From positions 124,001 through 188,000 of the forward strand of contig NZ_BLLG01000007.1 in NCBI RefSeq assembly GCF_011766325.1: a DNA stretch of 64,000 nt, written 5' to 3'. The stretch is from Streptomyces pacificus (lineage in GTDB: Bacteria; Actinomycetota; Actinomycetes; Streptomycetales; Streptomycetaceae). The position numbers and the translations under genes are program-made. This document shows positions 51,652 through 64,000 of the stretch, piece after piece (within the stretch, counting starts at the first letter, position 1; each line of letters starts with the position of its first letter). The notes below the pieces were generated by a model. That model searched no databases. It had not been told where the DNA came from and saw nothing but the letters and a program-made list of their open reading frames with translations.

Positions 51652-52641
51652 TCACCAGGCGAAGGCCTCCGGTGACGGGCCCGGGCCGGGGAAGATCTCG
51701 TCCAGCGACGCGAGCAGCTCCTCCGGGAGATCCAGTTCCACCGCGCGGAGCGCCGAGTCCAGCTGCTCGGCCGTGCGCGGGCCGACGATCGGGCCGGTGA
51801 CCCCGGGCCGGGTCAGCAGCCACGCCAGCGCCACCCCGCCGGGCTCCAGGCCGTGCTCGTCGAGCAGGTCCTCGTACGCCCGGACCTGCTCGCGCACCTT
51901 CGTGTTCTCCAGGGCGCTCGCGCTGCGGCCGTCCCTGCGGCGCCTGCCCTCGGCCTCCTTCCTGATCACGCCGCCGAGCAGCCCGCCGTGCAGCGGGGAC
52001 CACGGGATGACGCCGAGGCCGTACTCCTGTGCGGCCGGAACGACCTCCATCTCGGCGCGGCGCTCGGCCAGGTTGTACAGGCACTGCTCGCTGACCAGAC
52101 CGACCATGCCCCTGCGTGCGGCGGTCTCGTTCGCCTGAGCGATCTTGTAGCCGGGGAAGTTGGAGGATCCCGCGTAGAGGACCTTCCCTTCCTTGATCAG
52201 TACGTCGATCGCCTGCCAGATCTCCTCGAACGGGGTACGGCGGTCGACGTGGTGGAACTGGTAGAGGTCGATGTAGTCCGTCCCAAGCCGCCTCAGCGAG
52301 GCCTCGACGGCGCGCTTGATGTTGAGCGCGGAGAGCCGGTCGTGGTTGGGCCAGGGCTTGCCGTCGCCGGCCATCCCGCCGTAGACCTTGGTGGCGAGGA
52401 CCGTCTTGTCGCGGCGCTCGCCCCCCTTGGCGAACCAGCTCCCGATGATCTCCTCGGTGCGGCCCTTGTTCTCGCCCCACCCGTAGACGTTGGCCGTGTC
52501 GAAGAAGTTCAGACCCGCGTCGAGTGCCGCGTCCATGAGGCCGTGGCTGGTGTCCTCGTCCGTCTGCGGACCGAAGTTCATCGTGCCGAGCACGATACGG
52601 CTGACCCTGAGTCCGGTACGTCCCAGCTGCGTGTACTCCAT
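51652..52641 (-). CDS. Aldo/keto reductase
   Basis: 329 residues from ATG 52641. MEYTQLGRTGLRVSRIVLGT, then GLNFFDTANVYGWGENKGRT (catalytic Asp-Tyr), KTVLATKVYGG (Lys), YIDLYQFHHVD (His) and PIVGPRTAEQLDSAL. This is the complete AKR tetrad with NADPH-binding end. Likely acts on a carbonyl or sugar aldehyde; substrate unknown. A TTG 9 nt upstream in frame (TTGGGTGCC) is an alternative start. Monocistronic. Confidence 0.92.
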   Translation of the reverse strand: MEYTQLGRTGLRVSRIVLGTMNFGPQTDEDTSHGLMDAALDAGLNFFDTANVYGWGENKGRTEEIIGSWFAKGGERRDKTVLATKVYGGMAGDGKPWPNHDRLSALNIKRAVEASLRRLGTDYIDLYQFHHVDRRTPFEEIWQAIDVLIKEGKVLYAGSSNFPGYKIAQANETAARRGMVGLVSEQCLYNLAERRAEMEVVPAAQEYGLGVIPWSPLHGGLLGGVIRKEAEGRRRRDGRSASALENTKVREQVRAYEDLLDEHGLEPGGVALAWLLTRPGVTGPIVGPRTAEQLDSALRAVELDLPEELLASLDEIFPGPGPSPEAFAW

Positions 52642-52888
52642 GGCACCCAAGCGAACCCCTTCGGGCCCACTCCGTGCAAGGCGGGGCGGGTACACGGCGC
52701 GAACCAGCACACGGTGCGGTCCGGGCGGCGGCTCGGGCCGCCCGCCTCCGCTCCGCAAGCACCCCGGTGTCCCAGGTGTTCAACCGCCGCGGCAGTACGG
52801 CCTCATGCCGGGTGCAGCGTGGGGCCGGGAGGGTCCGCGGTCGCGGGGAAGCGGGCGGACGACCGGACCGTACGGGGCCGGTCAATCC

Positions 52889-53329
52889 TCAGGCGTTCGC
52901 GTACACCTTGGAGACGAACTCCGCGATCTGGTCGTCCGAGAGGTTCCTGGCGAGATCGGCCTCCGCGATGATGCCGACGAGTCGGTGCCCGTGGTCGACG
53001 TCGATGACCGGGAGTCGTTTGATCCGGTGCTTCTCCATCAGGTGCAGCGCCTCCTCGGCGGGGGCGCTCGCGTCGGTCCAGCGGAGGTCACCGGACAGCG
53101 ATCCGGCCTGGACGGTCGCCGGGTCTATGCCCTCCGCGCAGCACCGCACGACGATGTCGCGGTCGGTGATGAGGCCCGTGAGCCTGTTGTTGTCGCCGCA
53201 GATGGGGAGGGCGCCGACGTTCAGGTCGCGCATCATGCGTGCCGCCTCCCGCAGCGACTGGTGCGCACCGATGCACTGCACTCCGCCGCTCATGATGTCG
53301 CGGGCGGTGAGCCTGCTGTCCCCGGTCAT
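52889..53329 (-). CDS. Tandem CBS-domain protein
   Basis: 146 residues from ATG 53329. Two CBS motifs: TARDIMSGGVQCIGAHQSLR with MMRDLNVGALPICGDNNRLT and TDRDIVVRCCAEG, then EEALHLMEKHRIKRLPVIDV with GHRLVGIIAEADLARNL. CBS pairs bind adenosine nucleotides and sense energy state. It is a stand-alone regulator-type protein, common in actinobacteria near stress genes. The MT0933-like antitoxin gene follows on the same strand further upstream (53606). Confidence 0.9.
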   Translation of the reverse strand: MTGDSRLTARDIMSGGVQCIGAHQSLREAARMMRDLNVGALPICGDNNRLTGLITDRDIVVRCCAEGIDPATVQAGSLSGDLRWTDASAPAEEALHLMEKHRIKRLPVIDVDHGHRLVGIIAEADLARNLSDDQIAEFVSKVYANA

Positions 53330-53369
53330 GGTGGCCTTCCGTTCCTCGGGGCGGTCTGCCGGCCCGCTG

Positions 53370-53606
53370 TCAGGGCTGCGGCGGCTTGTCCTGGTCCCGG
53401 CCACCGGGCTGGCCACCGGGCTGGTGGCCGTGGTCGCCGTGGTCGCCGCCCAACTGCTCCTTGAGCCTGTCCTGGGCGGTGTCCACATGGCCGCTGTACC
53501 TGCCCTGGGTCTTGTCGTCGATCGCGTCCCCGGCCTTGTCGACGCCCTTCGAGGCGTGGTGCTCGTGGCCCTTCAGCATCTGCTTGAGCTTGTCCATCAT
53601 GGACAT
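53370..53606 (-). CDS. MT0933-like antitoxin family protein
   Basis: 78 residues from ATG 53606, with AAGGAGG 7 nt upstream. MSMMDKLKQMLKGHEHHASK, then GVDKAGDAIDDKTQGRYSGH and VDTAQDRLKEQLGG match the Rv0909/MT0933 antitoxin family (CsbD-like pattern). The tail is His/Gly/Pro-rich. The toxin partner is not adjacent, so function as an antitoxin is only inferred. The gene lies 40 bp upstream of the CBS gene on the same strand. Confidence 0.8.
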   Translation of the reverse strand: MSMMDKLKQMLKGHEHHASKGVDKAGDAIDDKTQGRYSGHVDTAQDRLKEQLGGDHGDHGHQPGGQPGGRDQDKPPQP

Positions 53607-53752
53607 GGGCAGTCCTCCTTGCCGTATGCCCCCGCTCCTCCAGGGTCGCCCTCTCCTGCGCGGATCGCATCTGCGCGGCGGCCCCGCAGCCCGGGCCGCC
53701 GGGGTCGGGGCACCGGGCAGGGGACCGCCGGTCGAGGGCCGTGGCGGTGTCC

Positions 53753-54442
53753 TCAGTCCCCCGCCCGCTCGTACGGGCCGCCGAGCCCCCAGGCCTGGTG
53801 CATCGCCTCGGCGAAGGCGGCCGCGAGCTTGTGCTCCCCGGTGGGGCCCGGGTGGGTGCCGTCGTAGGTGTCGGTGTGGATGTCGTACCCGTACGGCGCC
53901 GAGGCCAGCAGCAGCGGTGACGCGGCGGTGTCCAGGTCCGCGACCGCCTTGGCGAGGAGTTCGTTGAAGCGGTCGCACTCGGCGGCGAACGGGTCGTCGG
54001 CAAGGGCCCGGATGTTGGGGACGACCGGCAGCAGTACGGCCCGGACGTGCGGATTGGCCTCGCGGGCCGCGGCGATGAACCGCCGAGCGTTCGCGGCGGT
54101 CTGTGTGCTGTTCGTGTAGAAGCCGAGGTCGATCAGCCCCAGCGACACGAGGAGCACATCGGCCCTGGCCGCGGTCACCGCCGGGCCGATCAGCGGCGCC
54201 ATGTGCAGCCAGCCCTCGCCCCAGCCCGCCAGGTGGCGGCGGGCGTGCGCCGGGAAGTCCCGGCGGGCGTAGTCGGTGGAGACGGGCGCGTCGGCGGCGG
54301 TGTCGTAGAGCTCGGTGCGGGGGCCGACTATCGCGTACGGGCCGCCGAAGGAGCGGTTGAGGTGCTGCCACATCCGATAGCGCCAGGTGTAGTCGCCGGC
54401 GCGTCCGATGGTCATGGAATCGCCGACGAACAGGAAACGCAT
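53753..54442 (-). CDS. SGNH/GDSL hydrolase
   Basis: 229 residues from ATG 54442. FVGDSMTIGRAGDYTWRYRM is block I (GDSxT), ADVLLVSLGLIDLGFY is the block III position, and GTHPGPTGEHKLAAAFAEAM holds the catalytic Asp/His-type block V (with T-H-P instead of D-x-H, so HPG). No signal peptide is visible, so it may be cytoplasmic. Esterase or lipase-like activity is expected by fold. Confidence 0.8.
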   Translation of the reverse strand: MRFLFVGDSMTIGRAGDYTWRYRMWQHLNRSFGGPYAIVGPRTELYDTAADAPVSTDYARRDFPAHARRHLAGWGEGWLHMAPLIGPAVTAARADVLLVSLGLIDLGFYTNSTQTAANARRFIAAAREANPHVRAVLLPVVPNIRALADDPFAAECDRFNELLAKAVADLDTAASPLLLASAPYGYDIHTDTYDGTHPGPTGEHKLAAAFAEAMHQAWGLGGPYERAGD

Positions 54443-54511
54443 GGGGTAATGATGGCCGACCTTCGCAGGGCGCGGCCCCGGCCGGTCACGTGACGATGGA
54501 CACTTGGGGGC

Positions 54512-55504
54512 ATGCCTTCGCTGCGTACGACTCGGGCGGCCGTGGCCGCCGTGGCCGCCGTGGCGGTCCTGGGGGCCGCCGTGCCCGCGGCCGCCGACGA
54601 CACCGGCGGCTTCACCATCAAGGATCCGCGGATCACGGAGTCGAGCGGGCTCGCGGCCAGCCGTGCCCATCCCGGGGTGTACTGGACGCACAACGACCAG
54701 GACGAGCCGCGGGTCTTCGCGGTCGACTCCCGGACCGGCGAGACCGTGGCCACCGTCACGCTCAGGGGTGTGGGGCGGCCGCGGGACATGGAGGCGATCT
54801 CGGTCGGACCCGACGGAGACGTCTACGTCGGTGACATCGGCGACAATCTGAACGGGAGCTGGGACCACGTCTGGATCTACCGCTTCCCCGAGCCGCGGAC
54901 GCTGCGGGATGTCACCGTCGACGCCACCCAGTACACGGTCCGGTACGCGGACGGCCCCCGCAACGCCGAGGCGATGATGGTGCATCCGAAGACCGGCCGG
55001 GTCTACATCGCCAGCAAGAACGAGGAAGGCGGCGGGCTCTACGAGGGCCCGGCACGGCTCGCGACGGGCGGCACGAACGTCTTCCGCCGGATCGGCGAGG
55101 TGCCGTGGGTGACGGACGGCGCCTTCTCGCCCGACGGCCGGGAACTGGTGCTGCGCTCCTACTTCAGCGCCCGCGCCTACGCCTGGCGCGACGGGCGGCT
55201 GGGTGCCGACCGCCCTGTCAGCGCGCCGCTCCAGGGCCAGGCCGAGTCGGTGGCCTTCACTCCGGACGGCGCGTCGCTGATGTTCGGCACGGAGGGCGAG
55301 CAGAGCGAGGTCGTACGCCGGGACGCGGGACGCGGCGACGGCGAGGGCCCGGGCGAGGCGTCGCCCTCCCGTTCCGGGGATGCGGACCCGTCCGCCGCGG
55401 GTGCCGGCGCCGACGGCGACCGGGGGTTCGCGGTGCCGGCGGGTGCCGTGCTCGCTGCCGTGCTGGCGTTCCTCCTGCTCAGGTCCCGGCGGCGGCGCGG
55501 CTGA
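54512..55504 (+). CDS. Secreted beta-propeller-like protein with C-terminal membrane anchor
   Basis: 330 residues from ATG 54512. Signal peptide (RTTRAAVAAVAAVAVLGAAV then PAAADDTGG). The body (PRITESSGLAASRAHPGVYW, DVYVGDIGDNLNGSWDHVWI and GVYIASKNEEGG-type repeats) looks like a WD40/YVTN-type propeller. At the C-terminus VPAGAVLAAVLAFLLLRSRR plus RRG forms a membrane anchor. Exported, function unknown. Divergent from the SGNH hydrolase gene, 69 bp between starts. Confidence 0.78.
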   Translation: MPSLRTTRAAVAAVAAVAVLGAAVPAAADDTGGFTIKDPRITESSGLAASRAHPGVYWTHNDQDEPRVFAVDSRTGETVATVTLRGVGRPRDMEAISVGPDGDVYVGDIGDNLNGSWDHVWIYRFPEPRTLRDVTVDATQYTVRYADGPRNAEAMMVHPKTGRVYIASKNEEGGGLYEGPARLATGGTNVFRRIGEVPWVTDGAFSPDGRELVLRSYFSARAYAWRDGRLGADRPVSAPLQGQAESVAFTPDGASLMFGTEGEQSEVVRRDAGRGDGEGPGEASPSRSGDADPSAAGAGADGDRGFAVPAGAVLAAVLAFLLLRSRRRRG

Positions 55505-55591
55505 ACGCGCCGTACCCGGTCGGTGCCAGTCGGTGCCAGTCGGTGCCGGCTGGTTGCGGCTGATACCGGCTGATACCGGCCGGGCGCGGCA

Positions 55592-56452
55592 CTATGCGCC
55601 GGAGCCCTTCCTCCCGGCCGGCCGGGAGCCCTTGCCCCGTCCGGGGGAGGAGGACCCCCTCGAAGGCGAGGGGGTGTTCCCCTCGTCCGGGGAGGAGCCG
55701 CGGCCGTCCGCTTCCGCGGTACGCGTCCCCTCCGGGGCGCGCCGCGCCACCAGGGACTCGAAGCCCTCGAGCAGCCGGTCCAGCCCGAAGCCGAAGGAGT
55801 CGAGACCGGGCGCGAACGCGTCCTCGGACAGGGCGGCCATATGCGGGAACTCCCCGCTGGTCATGGCCCGCTCGAGGTAGGGGCGCTGCCGCTCCCAGAA
55901 CTCGTCGTGGCTCGCTCCGGTCTCCACGGCCGCCTCGCCGACCTGGATCTCCGTGCGCACGGTGCCGGTGACGAAGCTCTGGACGGTGACGATCACAGCG
56001 ATCTTCTCGGGGTCGGTCAGGCCCATGTCCCGCAGTCCGGAGAGGCAGACCTCGAGACCGCGGAGCGTGTTGGGGCCGAGTGCCGAACGGGCCTCGTTGA
56101 CCCGGAGCAGCCAGGGGTGTCTGTGGAGCTGGTTCCGGTGGCCGTGGGCCAGGGCCCTGACGGCGTCGCGCCAGTCGGCGGCGGGGGGCGGTGCCGCGGC
56201 GAGTGAGTCCGCCTGAACCCTGTCGAGCATCAGATCGAGCAGTTCCGCCTTGCCGGGGACATACCGGTACAGCGACATCGTGCCGACGCCGAGTTCCGCG
56301 GCGACCCGGCGCATGGACACGGCCTCCAGGCCCTCCGCGTCGGCCACCGCGACCGCAGCCCCGGTGATCCGGTCGAGGGAGAGACCGGGTTTGGGGCCGC
56401 GGCTGGGGCGCTCTCCGGTCCCCCAGAGGAGGTCGAGGCTGCTGCGCGTCAT
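55592..56452 (-). CDS. TetR/AcrR-family transcriptional regulator
   Basis: 286 residues from ATG 56452. Helix-turn-helix: ITGAAVAVADAEGLEAVSMR, RVAAELGVGTMSLYRYVPGK. The C-terminal ligand domain has WLLRVNEARSALGPNTLRGL and EIQVGEAAVETGASHDEFWE. The last 50 residues are Ser/Gly/Arg-rich and disordered. It is divergent from a DrrAB-like exporter operon, with paired palindromes between them; it most likely represses that operon and itself. Confidence 0.92.
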   Translation of the reverse strand: MTRSSLDLLWGTGERPSRGPKPGLSLDRITGAAVAVADAEGLEAVSMRRVAAELGVGTMSLYRYVPGKAELLDLMLDRVQADSLAAAPPPAADWRDAVRALAHGHRNQLHRHPWLLRVNEARSALGPNTLRGLEVCLSGLRDMGLTDPEKIAVIVTVQSFVTGTVRTEIQVGEAAVETGASHDEFWERQRPYLERAMTSGEFPHMAALSEDAFAPGLDSFGFGLDRLLEGFESLVARRAPEGTRTAEADGRGSSPDEGNTPSPSRGSSSPGRGKGSRPAGRKGSGA

Positions 56453-56489
56453 GGGCTCACCCTAAGCCGTTGCGCGACACCGCCCGCAA

Positions 56490-56535
56490 AAACTGAGTAC
56501 GGCGTACTCGAAATAGTGTACGGTGTACCCAGTTT
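56490..56535. promoter_or_regulatory. Tandem operator for the TetR regulator
   Basis: Two copies of GTACGGYGTAC, at 56497-56507 and 56518-56528, are 21 bp centre to centre (two helical turns). The first lies in the perfect palindrome GAGTACGGCGTACTC (56495-56509). An outer pair AAACTG/CAGTTT (56490-56495, 56530-56535) encloses both. This is a typical divergent TetR operator between the regulator and the ABC exporter. Confidence 0.6.
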
Positions 56536-56619
56536 CTGGGTGCCCCTCCCGGAACCGGACTCCTGTGCCGGCTTCCCCGGGGCGGCGCTCGATCCCACGG
56601 ACCCCGAAAGGCGGACGGC

Positions 56620-57585
56620 ATGAACGATCGCGGCGGACCGGCGGTGTGCGCCGAGGGCCTGCGCAAGCGCTATGGCGGCACGAACGCGCTCGACGGGCTC
56701 GACCTCCACATCCCGCGCGGCACGGTCCACGGGCTCCTCGGGCCGAACGGCGCGGGCAAGACCACCGCGGTGCGGGCCCTGGCGACCCTGCTGCGCTTCG
56801 AAGGCGGCCGCGCCCTCGTCGCCGGCCTCGACGTCGCGCGCGACCCGCACGGCGTGCGCCGGCGCATAGGCCTGGCCGGGCAGTACGCGGCCCTCGACGA
56901 GGGGCTCACCGGCCGGCAGAACCTCGAGCTGTTCGGCCGGCTCTTCCGGCTCGGCGGCCGGCGGGCCCGGCTGCGCGCCGCCGAACTGCTCGAGCACTTC
57001 GGCCTGGCGGACGCCGGGGGCAAGGGCGTCGCCGAGTACAGCGGCGGTATGCGGCGCAGGCTCGACCTCGCGGCCTCGCTGATCCTCGCCCCCGATGTGC
57101 TGTTCCTGGACGAGCCGACGACCGGACTCGACCCCAGGGCGCGCGGCGAAGTGTGGGACACCGTCCGCACCCTGGTCTCGGAGGGGACGACCGTGCTGCT
57201 CACGACCCAGTACCTGGACGAGGCCGACCGGCTGGCCACACGGGTCACCGTGATCGACCGCGGCAGGGCCATCGCCGACGACACCCCCGAAGGGCTGAAG
57301 AACCGCGTGGGCGGCGACCGGATCGAGGTCGTGGTCGCCGAGGCGGAGGACCTGGGGCGGGTCGCCGGGATCGTCGCCAGGGTCGCCGGCCCCGGAGCCG
57401 GTCCGGAGACCGACGAGGAGGGGCGGCGCGTTCACGCACCCGTCAGCGACCGCGTCACCGCCCTCACGGAAGTCGCCCGCACACTGAGGGACGAGCGCAT
57501 CCGGGTCGAGGACATCGGGCTGCGCAGACCGAGCCTCGACGACGTGTTCCTGCGCCTGACCGGACACCGCGCGGAGGTGGCGTGA
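56620..57585 (+). CDS. ABC transporter ATP-binding protein, DrrA-like
   Basis: 321 residues from ATG 56620. Walker [21 protein letters not shown], signature [20 protein letters not shown], Walker [19 protein letters not shown] and H-loop [16 protein letters not shown]. The C-terminal extension ([39 protein letters not shown]) is the DrrA/daunorubicin-resistance subfamily. It is coupled to the permease gene by TGATG. Predicted exporter of a drug or lipid-like compound. Confidence 0.93.
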   Translation: MNDRGGPAVCAEGLRKRYGGTNALDGLDLHIPRGTVHGLLGPNGAGKTTAVRALATLLRFEGGRALVAGLDVARDPHGVRRRIGLAGQYAALDEGLTGRQNLELFGRLFRLGGRRARLRAAELLEHFGLADAGGKGVAEYSGGMRRRLDLAASLILAPDVLFLDEPTTGLDPRARGEVWDTVRTLVSEGTTVLLTTQYLDEADRLATRVTVIDRGRAIADDTPEGLKNRVGGDRIEVVVAEAEDLGRVAGIVARVAGPGAGPETDEEGRRVHAPVSDRVTALTEVARTLRDERIRVEDIGLRRPSLDDVFLRLTGHRAEVA

Positions 57586-58451
57586 TGGCGACCGGAACGA
57601 TCACCGGGACGGCCGCGAGGTCCTCCGTCGACCTGGGCGTGCCGCAGGTGGACCGTTCGCACGAGCGGCTGTACTGGGTACTGGCCGACTGCTGGAACGT
57701 CGTCCGCCGGGACCTCCTCCACTACCGCCGCCTGCCCGTGCTCATCCTGTGGCGGCTGGGATTCCCGATGGTGTCCGTGCTGCTCTACGGGTTCGTCTTC
57801 GGCAGTGCCATGCGGGTGCCGGGCGGTGGGGACTACCGGGAGTTCCTCATGCCGGGGATGTTCGCCTCGACGATGGCGTTCGGCTTCATGAACACGGCCA
57901 CAGCCGTCGTCACGGACACGGCGAGGGGCGTCACGGACCGCTTCCGCTCGATGCCGATGTCCTCCTCCGCCGTCTGCTCGGGCCGCGGCCTCGCCGATCT
58001 GACGGTCGCCGTGGCGGAGTTGGCGATCCTCGCGCTGACCGCCCTGGCGATCGGCTGGCGTTCCGACGGCGGTCTCGTGGACACGGTGGCCGCCTTCGGG
58101 CTCCTGCTGCTGCTGCGGTTCAGTCTGATCTGGGTGGGCGTCTGGTGTGGACTCGTGGTGCCGAACGAGGAGGCCGCCGGCGGCCTCTACGCCGTGGTCT
58201 TCCCCCTCACCATGATCTCCAGTGTGTTCGTCGCCCCCTCGCTCATGCCGGCCTGGCTGGCGCCGGTCGCCGCCTGGAACCCGGTCTCCTCGACGGTCCA
58301 GGCGACGCGGGAACTGTTCGGCAACCCGGGTGCCGGAGGAGGAACCTGGGTCGAACAGCACGCGGTGCTGATGGCGGTGGTGTGGCCGCTGGTCATCACG
58401 GCCGTGTTCCTGCCGCTGGCGGTGCGGAGGTTCCAGCGGTTGAGCCGTTGA
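57585..58451 (+). CDS. ABC-2 type permease, DrrB-like
   Basis: 288 residues from ATG 57585. After an N-terminal cytoplasmic part ([20 protein letters not shown]), six helices follow ([89 protein letters not shown]). This is the DrrB/ABC2 membrane domain partner of the upstream ATPase. A short tandem repeat (CGTTGAGC-type) begins over its stop codon. Confidence 0.9.
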   Translation: MATGTITGTAARSSVDLGVPQVDRSHERLYWVLADCWNVVRRDLLHYRRLPVLILWRLGFPMVSVLLYGFVFGSAMRVPGGGDYREFLMPGMFASTMAFGFMNTATAVVTDTARGVTDRFRSMPMSSSAVCSGRGLADLTVAVAELAILALTALAIGWRSDGGLVDTVAAFGLLLLLRFSLIWVGVWCGLVVPNEEAAGGLYAVVFPLTMISSVFVAPSLMPAWLAPVAAWNPVSSTVQATRELFGNPGAGGGTWVEQHAVLMAVVWPLVITAVFLPLAVRRFQRLSR

Positions 58452-58953
58452 GCCGTTGAGCGGTTGGGCCGCTGGGCCGCTGGACGGCTGGGCCTTGAGT
58501 CGTCGAGCCTCTCGCGGCGCTGGGCTGTCGGGCTGTCGGGCTGTCGGGCTGTCGGGCTGTCGGGCCGTCCGGCTACCGGCTTCCGGCCGCTCGGGCGGGG
58601 ATGCCGGAGCGCCGGGTCTCCCCCGGTCTGCTGCCCCCGGTCTGCTGCGGAGTGTGGCCCGGAGGGTGGGCCCGCGAGGGGGGCGCGGGCCCACCCGGCC
58701 GGCGTGGCGCCGGTCCGAGGGAGTCGACCGGAGCCACGCGCCATCGGCCCGGCGAGTCCTGCGCCGCTGCGGCCAGGAGCGCCGGGTCCCCGGCCGCGGT
58801 CCCCGGGCCGGGCGCCGGGCGGTCTTCGTCACGCCGGTTGCCCGGCGCGGGGCGCGGTCCGCACCGGCCGGGGTGATGCCCCGGCGCCGGTCGTGCCGGT
58901 CGTGCCGGTTGTGCCGGTCGTGCCGGCCGCCCTGGTCGCGCCGGGGATCCGGT
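58452..58953. other. Repeat-containing region after the drrB-like gene
   Basis: About 500 bp without a supportable gene. The 8-bp unit CGTTGAGC and variants runs from about 58437 to 58490, and five copies of GGGCTGTC occupy 58522-58561. The right part (58870-58930) has repeated GTGCCGGTCGTGCC. It holds the convergent 3' ends of the drrB-like and DUF4360 genes. Confidence 0.6.
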
Positions 58954-59607
58954 TTACGCCGGGCATTCCTTCCAGGCGAGCCGGTAGACCGTGTTGATCT
59001 CGCCGTCGGTGGAGTCCATCGTCATGAAGCTGGTCGTGGACGGGTCGGACGTCCCGGCGTTCACACGGAGTTCGGTGTTGATGTTGAAGTTCCGCTGCAC
59101 TCCGCAGGGCGCCCACACCAGCTGGCCCCACTCGGTGTTGTCGGTGGCCTGCCAGTTGTCGCTGTACGGGCCGCTGTAGGGGTGCTCCCTCGCCGCCGTG
59201 TCGGGGGAGCCCTGGAAGTAGTAGGACGCCTTCTGCACGGCGGTGGCGCCGCTCTGCAGGCTGGCGAAGCCGCGGTAGTCCGCGCTGGCGACGGCGTAGG
59301 TGAAGCCCTGCGGGACGTGGACGACCAGGTTCAGCTGGCAGTTCTTGCGGAAGTCGACGGGCGAGGCGCCTCCGCCGACCTGGGCGAGGTAGTTGCTGTA
59401 GGTGACGGTGAAGGCCGTGTTGTCCTGGGAGACCGCCACCGCCGCGGTCCCGGGCGCGCAGCCCGAGCCGTTCACCGTGGCGATCTCGATGGCGATCTTG
59501 TCGGGTGGCGCGATGATGGCCGCGTTGGCGCTGCCGGCGTTCCCGGCGACGAGCGTGGAGGCGAGGACCGCGGTGAGGGCGGCGCTGGCACGTAAGGCAC
59601 GGGGCAT
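58954..59607 (-). CDS. Secreted DUF4360 protein
   Basis: 217 residues from ATG 59607, with AGGAG 9 nt upstream. Signal peptide (MPRALRASAALTAVLASTLV then AGNAGSANAA). The mature part (IAIEIATVNGSGCAPGTAAV, FTVTYSNYLAQVGGGASPVD, FRKNCQLNLVVHVPQGFTYA) is the DUF4360 family, secreted proteins of unknown role. It contains four or more Cys, likely disulfides. Secreted; ends CPA. Confidence 0.85.
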   Translation of the reverse strand: MPRALRASAALTAVLASTLVAGNAGSANAAIIAPPDKIAIEIATVNGSGCAPGTAAVAVSQDNTAFTVTYSNYLAQVGGGASPVDFRKNCQLNLVVHVPQGFTYAVASADYRGFASLQSGATAVQKASYYFQGSPDTAAREHPYSGPYSDNWQATDNTEWGQLVWAPCGVQRNFNINTELRVNAGTSDPSTTSFMTMDSTDGEINTVYRLAWKECPA

Positions 59608-60019
59608 GAGGCGCACTCCTGTGGTCGGAGGAGAGTCGGTCGGTGGCCTTGCGGGGGCCTGGACCGCGGGGGGTCCGGCCGATCCTGTGTCCACACCCCG
59701 ACAGTGCTGGACTGTTGAGATGTGAACATGTCAATCGCATCGACGGTTGGATCCTAGGGGCCAACCCACCGGCCGAGTAGGGCGGTTATCGGCCGTACCT
59801 CCATGCCTGCTGCACGTATCCCCCACATGCCGAGCACCTTGTGTGCGCACGGTGGACGGTGACGGTGCGTACCGCACCCGCGCACGGCCGAGGGCCCGGC
59901 GGACGCCGAAGCGGCCGCCGGGCCCCGGTACCTCTTCTCCGTCACCCCGGCACGCCGTGACTCCGCGTCAGGGCACGCCCTGCGGACGCGGTCGGGGGCC
60001 GGCGCTCACGACGCGCGGG
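59608..60019. other. Spacer with serC terminator and DUF4360 promoter
   Basis: About 410 bp without a gene. A hairpin with 11-bp perfect arms (59892-59902 and 59915-59925, GGGCCCGGCGG/CCGCCGGGCCC) lies about 95 bp past the serC stop (minus strand) and is its likely terminator. AT-richer DNA near 59700-59760 is the probable DUF4360 promoter. Confidence 0.5.

Positions 60020-64000
<3,981 letters not shown>

Overview
The window is chromosomal DNA of a Streptomyces or close relative. It is very GC-rich, many genes start with GTG (a few with TTG), 4-nt start/stop overlaps are common, and family content is actinobacterial: futalosine-pathway mqnD and mqnB, bacterial XPB, HelD, DUF2530, DUF3027 and DUF6479. 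From memory, not checked, the conserved gene order resembles the core region around the mqn and serC genes of S. coelicolor.

Layout. (1) 1-33.3 kb is mostly core chromosome: an RpiR regulator cut by the left edge, DUF4031, an MFS exporter, an HD-domain protein, cutC, a HelD-type helicase, an XPB helicase, a helicase-associated/WYL protein, a cold-shock protein, mqnD-mqnB, a DUF2771 lipoprotein, another MFS protein, DUF3027, a sacsin-like GHKL ATPase, a CtpE-like P-type ATPase and an AzgA-like purine permease. A small accessory module (XRE/TPR regulator plus two small genes, one frameshifted) sits at 10.5-12.2 kb. (2) 33.5-38.3 kb is an accessory island: a SLOG protein and XRE regulator on the minus strand, divergent from an overlapping operon for a graspetide-type RiPP (two small genes, a precursor, an ATP-grasp ligase and a PIMT-like methyltransferase). 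(3) 38.4-41.8 kb has a ribbon-helix-helix protein, a MarR-MFS pair and a secreted protein followed by a very long perfect palindrome. (4) 41.9-50.7 kb is a second, degenerate accessory island: remnants of ISL3 transposases and a serine recombinase, a three-gene operon that looks like an undescribed envelope signalling system, an XRE/TPR regulator with a chain of tiny overlapping genes, and a second ATP-grasp plus methyltransferase pair. (5) 50.7-64 kb returns to core or near-core genes: thpR, a 29-residue membrane peptide, an aldo/keto reductase, CBS and MT0933-like proteins, an SGNH hydrolase, a TetR regulator divergent from a DrrAB-type ABC exporter, a DUF4360 protein, serC and a large FAD/Fe-S oxidoreductase cut by the right edge.

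Two systems stand out. First, there are two paralogous graspetide loci of the type that pairs an ATP-grasp ligase with an isoaspartyl-methyltransferase homologue. The precursor of the first appears to carry a one-base deletion at about 36147 that removes its acidic C-terminus from frame. The second keeps only what looks like the last 18 codons of its precursor. The two tails align at a shared GKVD motif. Second, at 42982-45080 a small helical protein and a membrane protein share a GxxSQAIGxV motif, at the C-terminus of one and the N-terminus of the other, followed by an orphan solute-binding lipoprotein. This arrangement resembles paired bacterial amyloid-signalling motifs.

The window is also rich in short tandem repeats inside or just after genes (36 bp in the RpiR gene, 16 bp at the mqnD end, 6 bp in mqnB, 27, 16, 11 and 8 bp in spacers). 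No tRNA, rRNA, CRISPR array or replication origin was seen.
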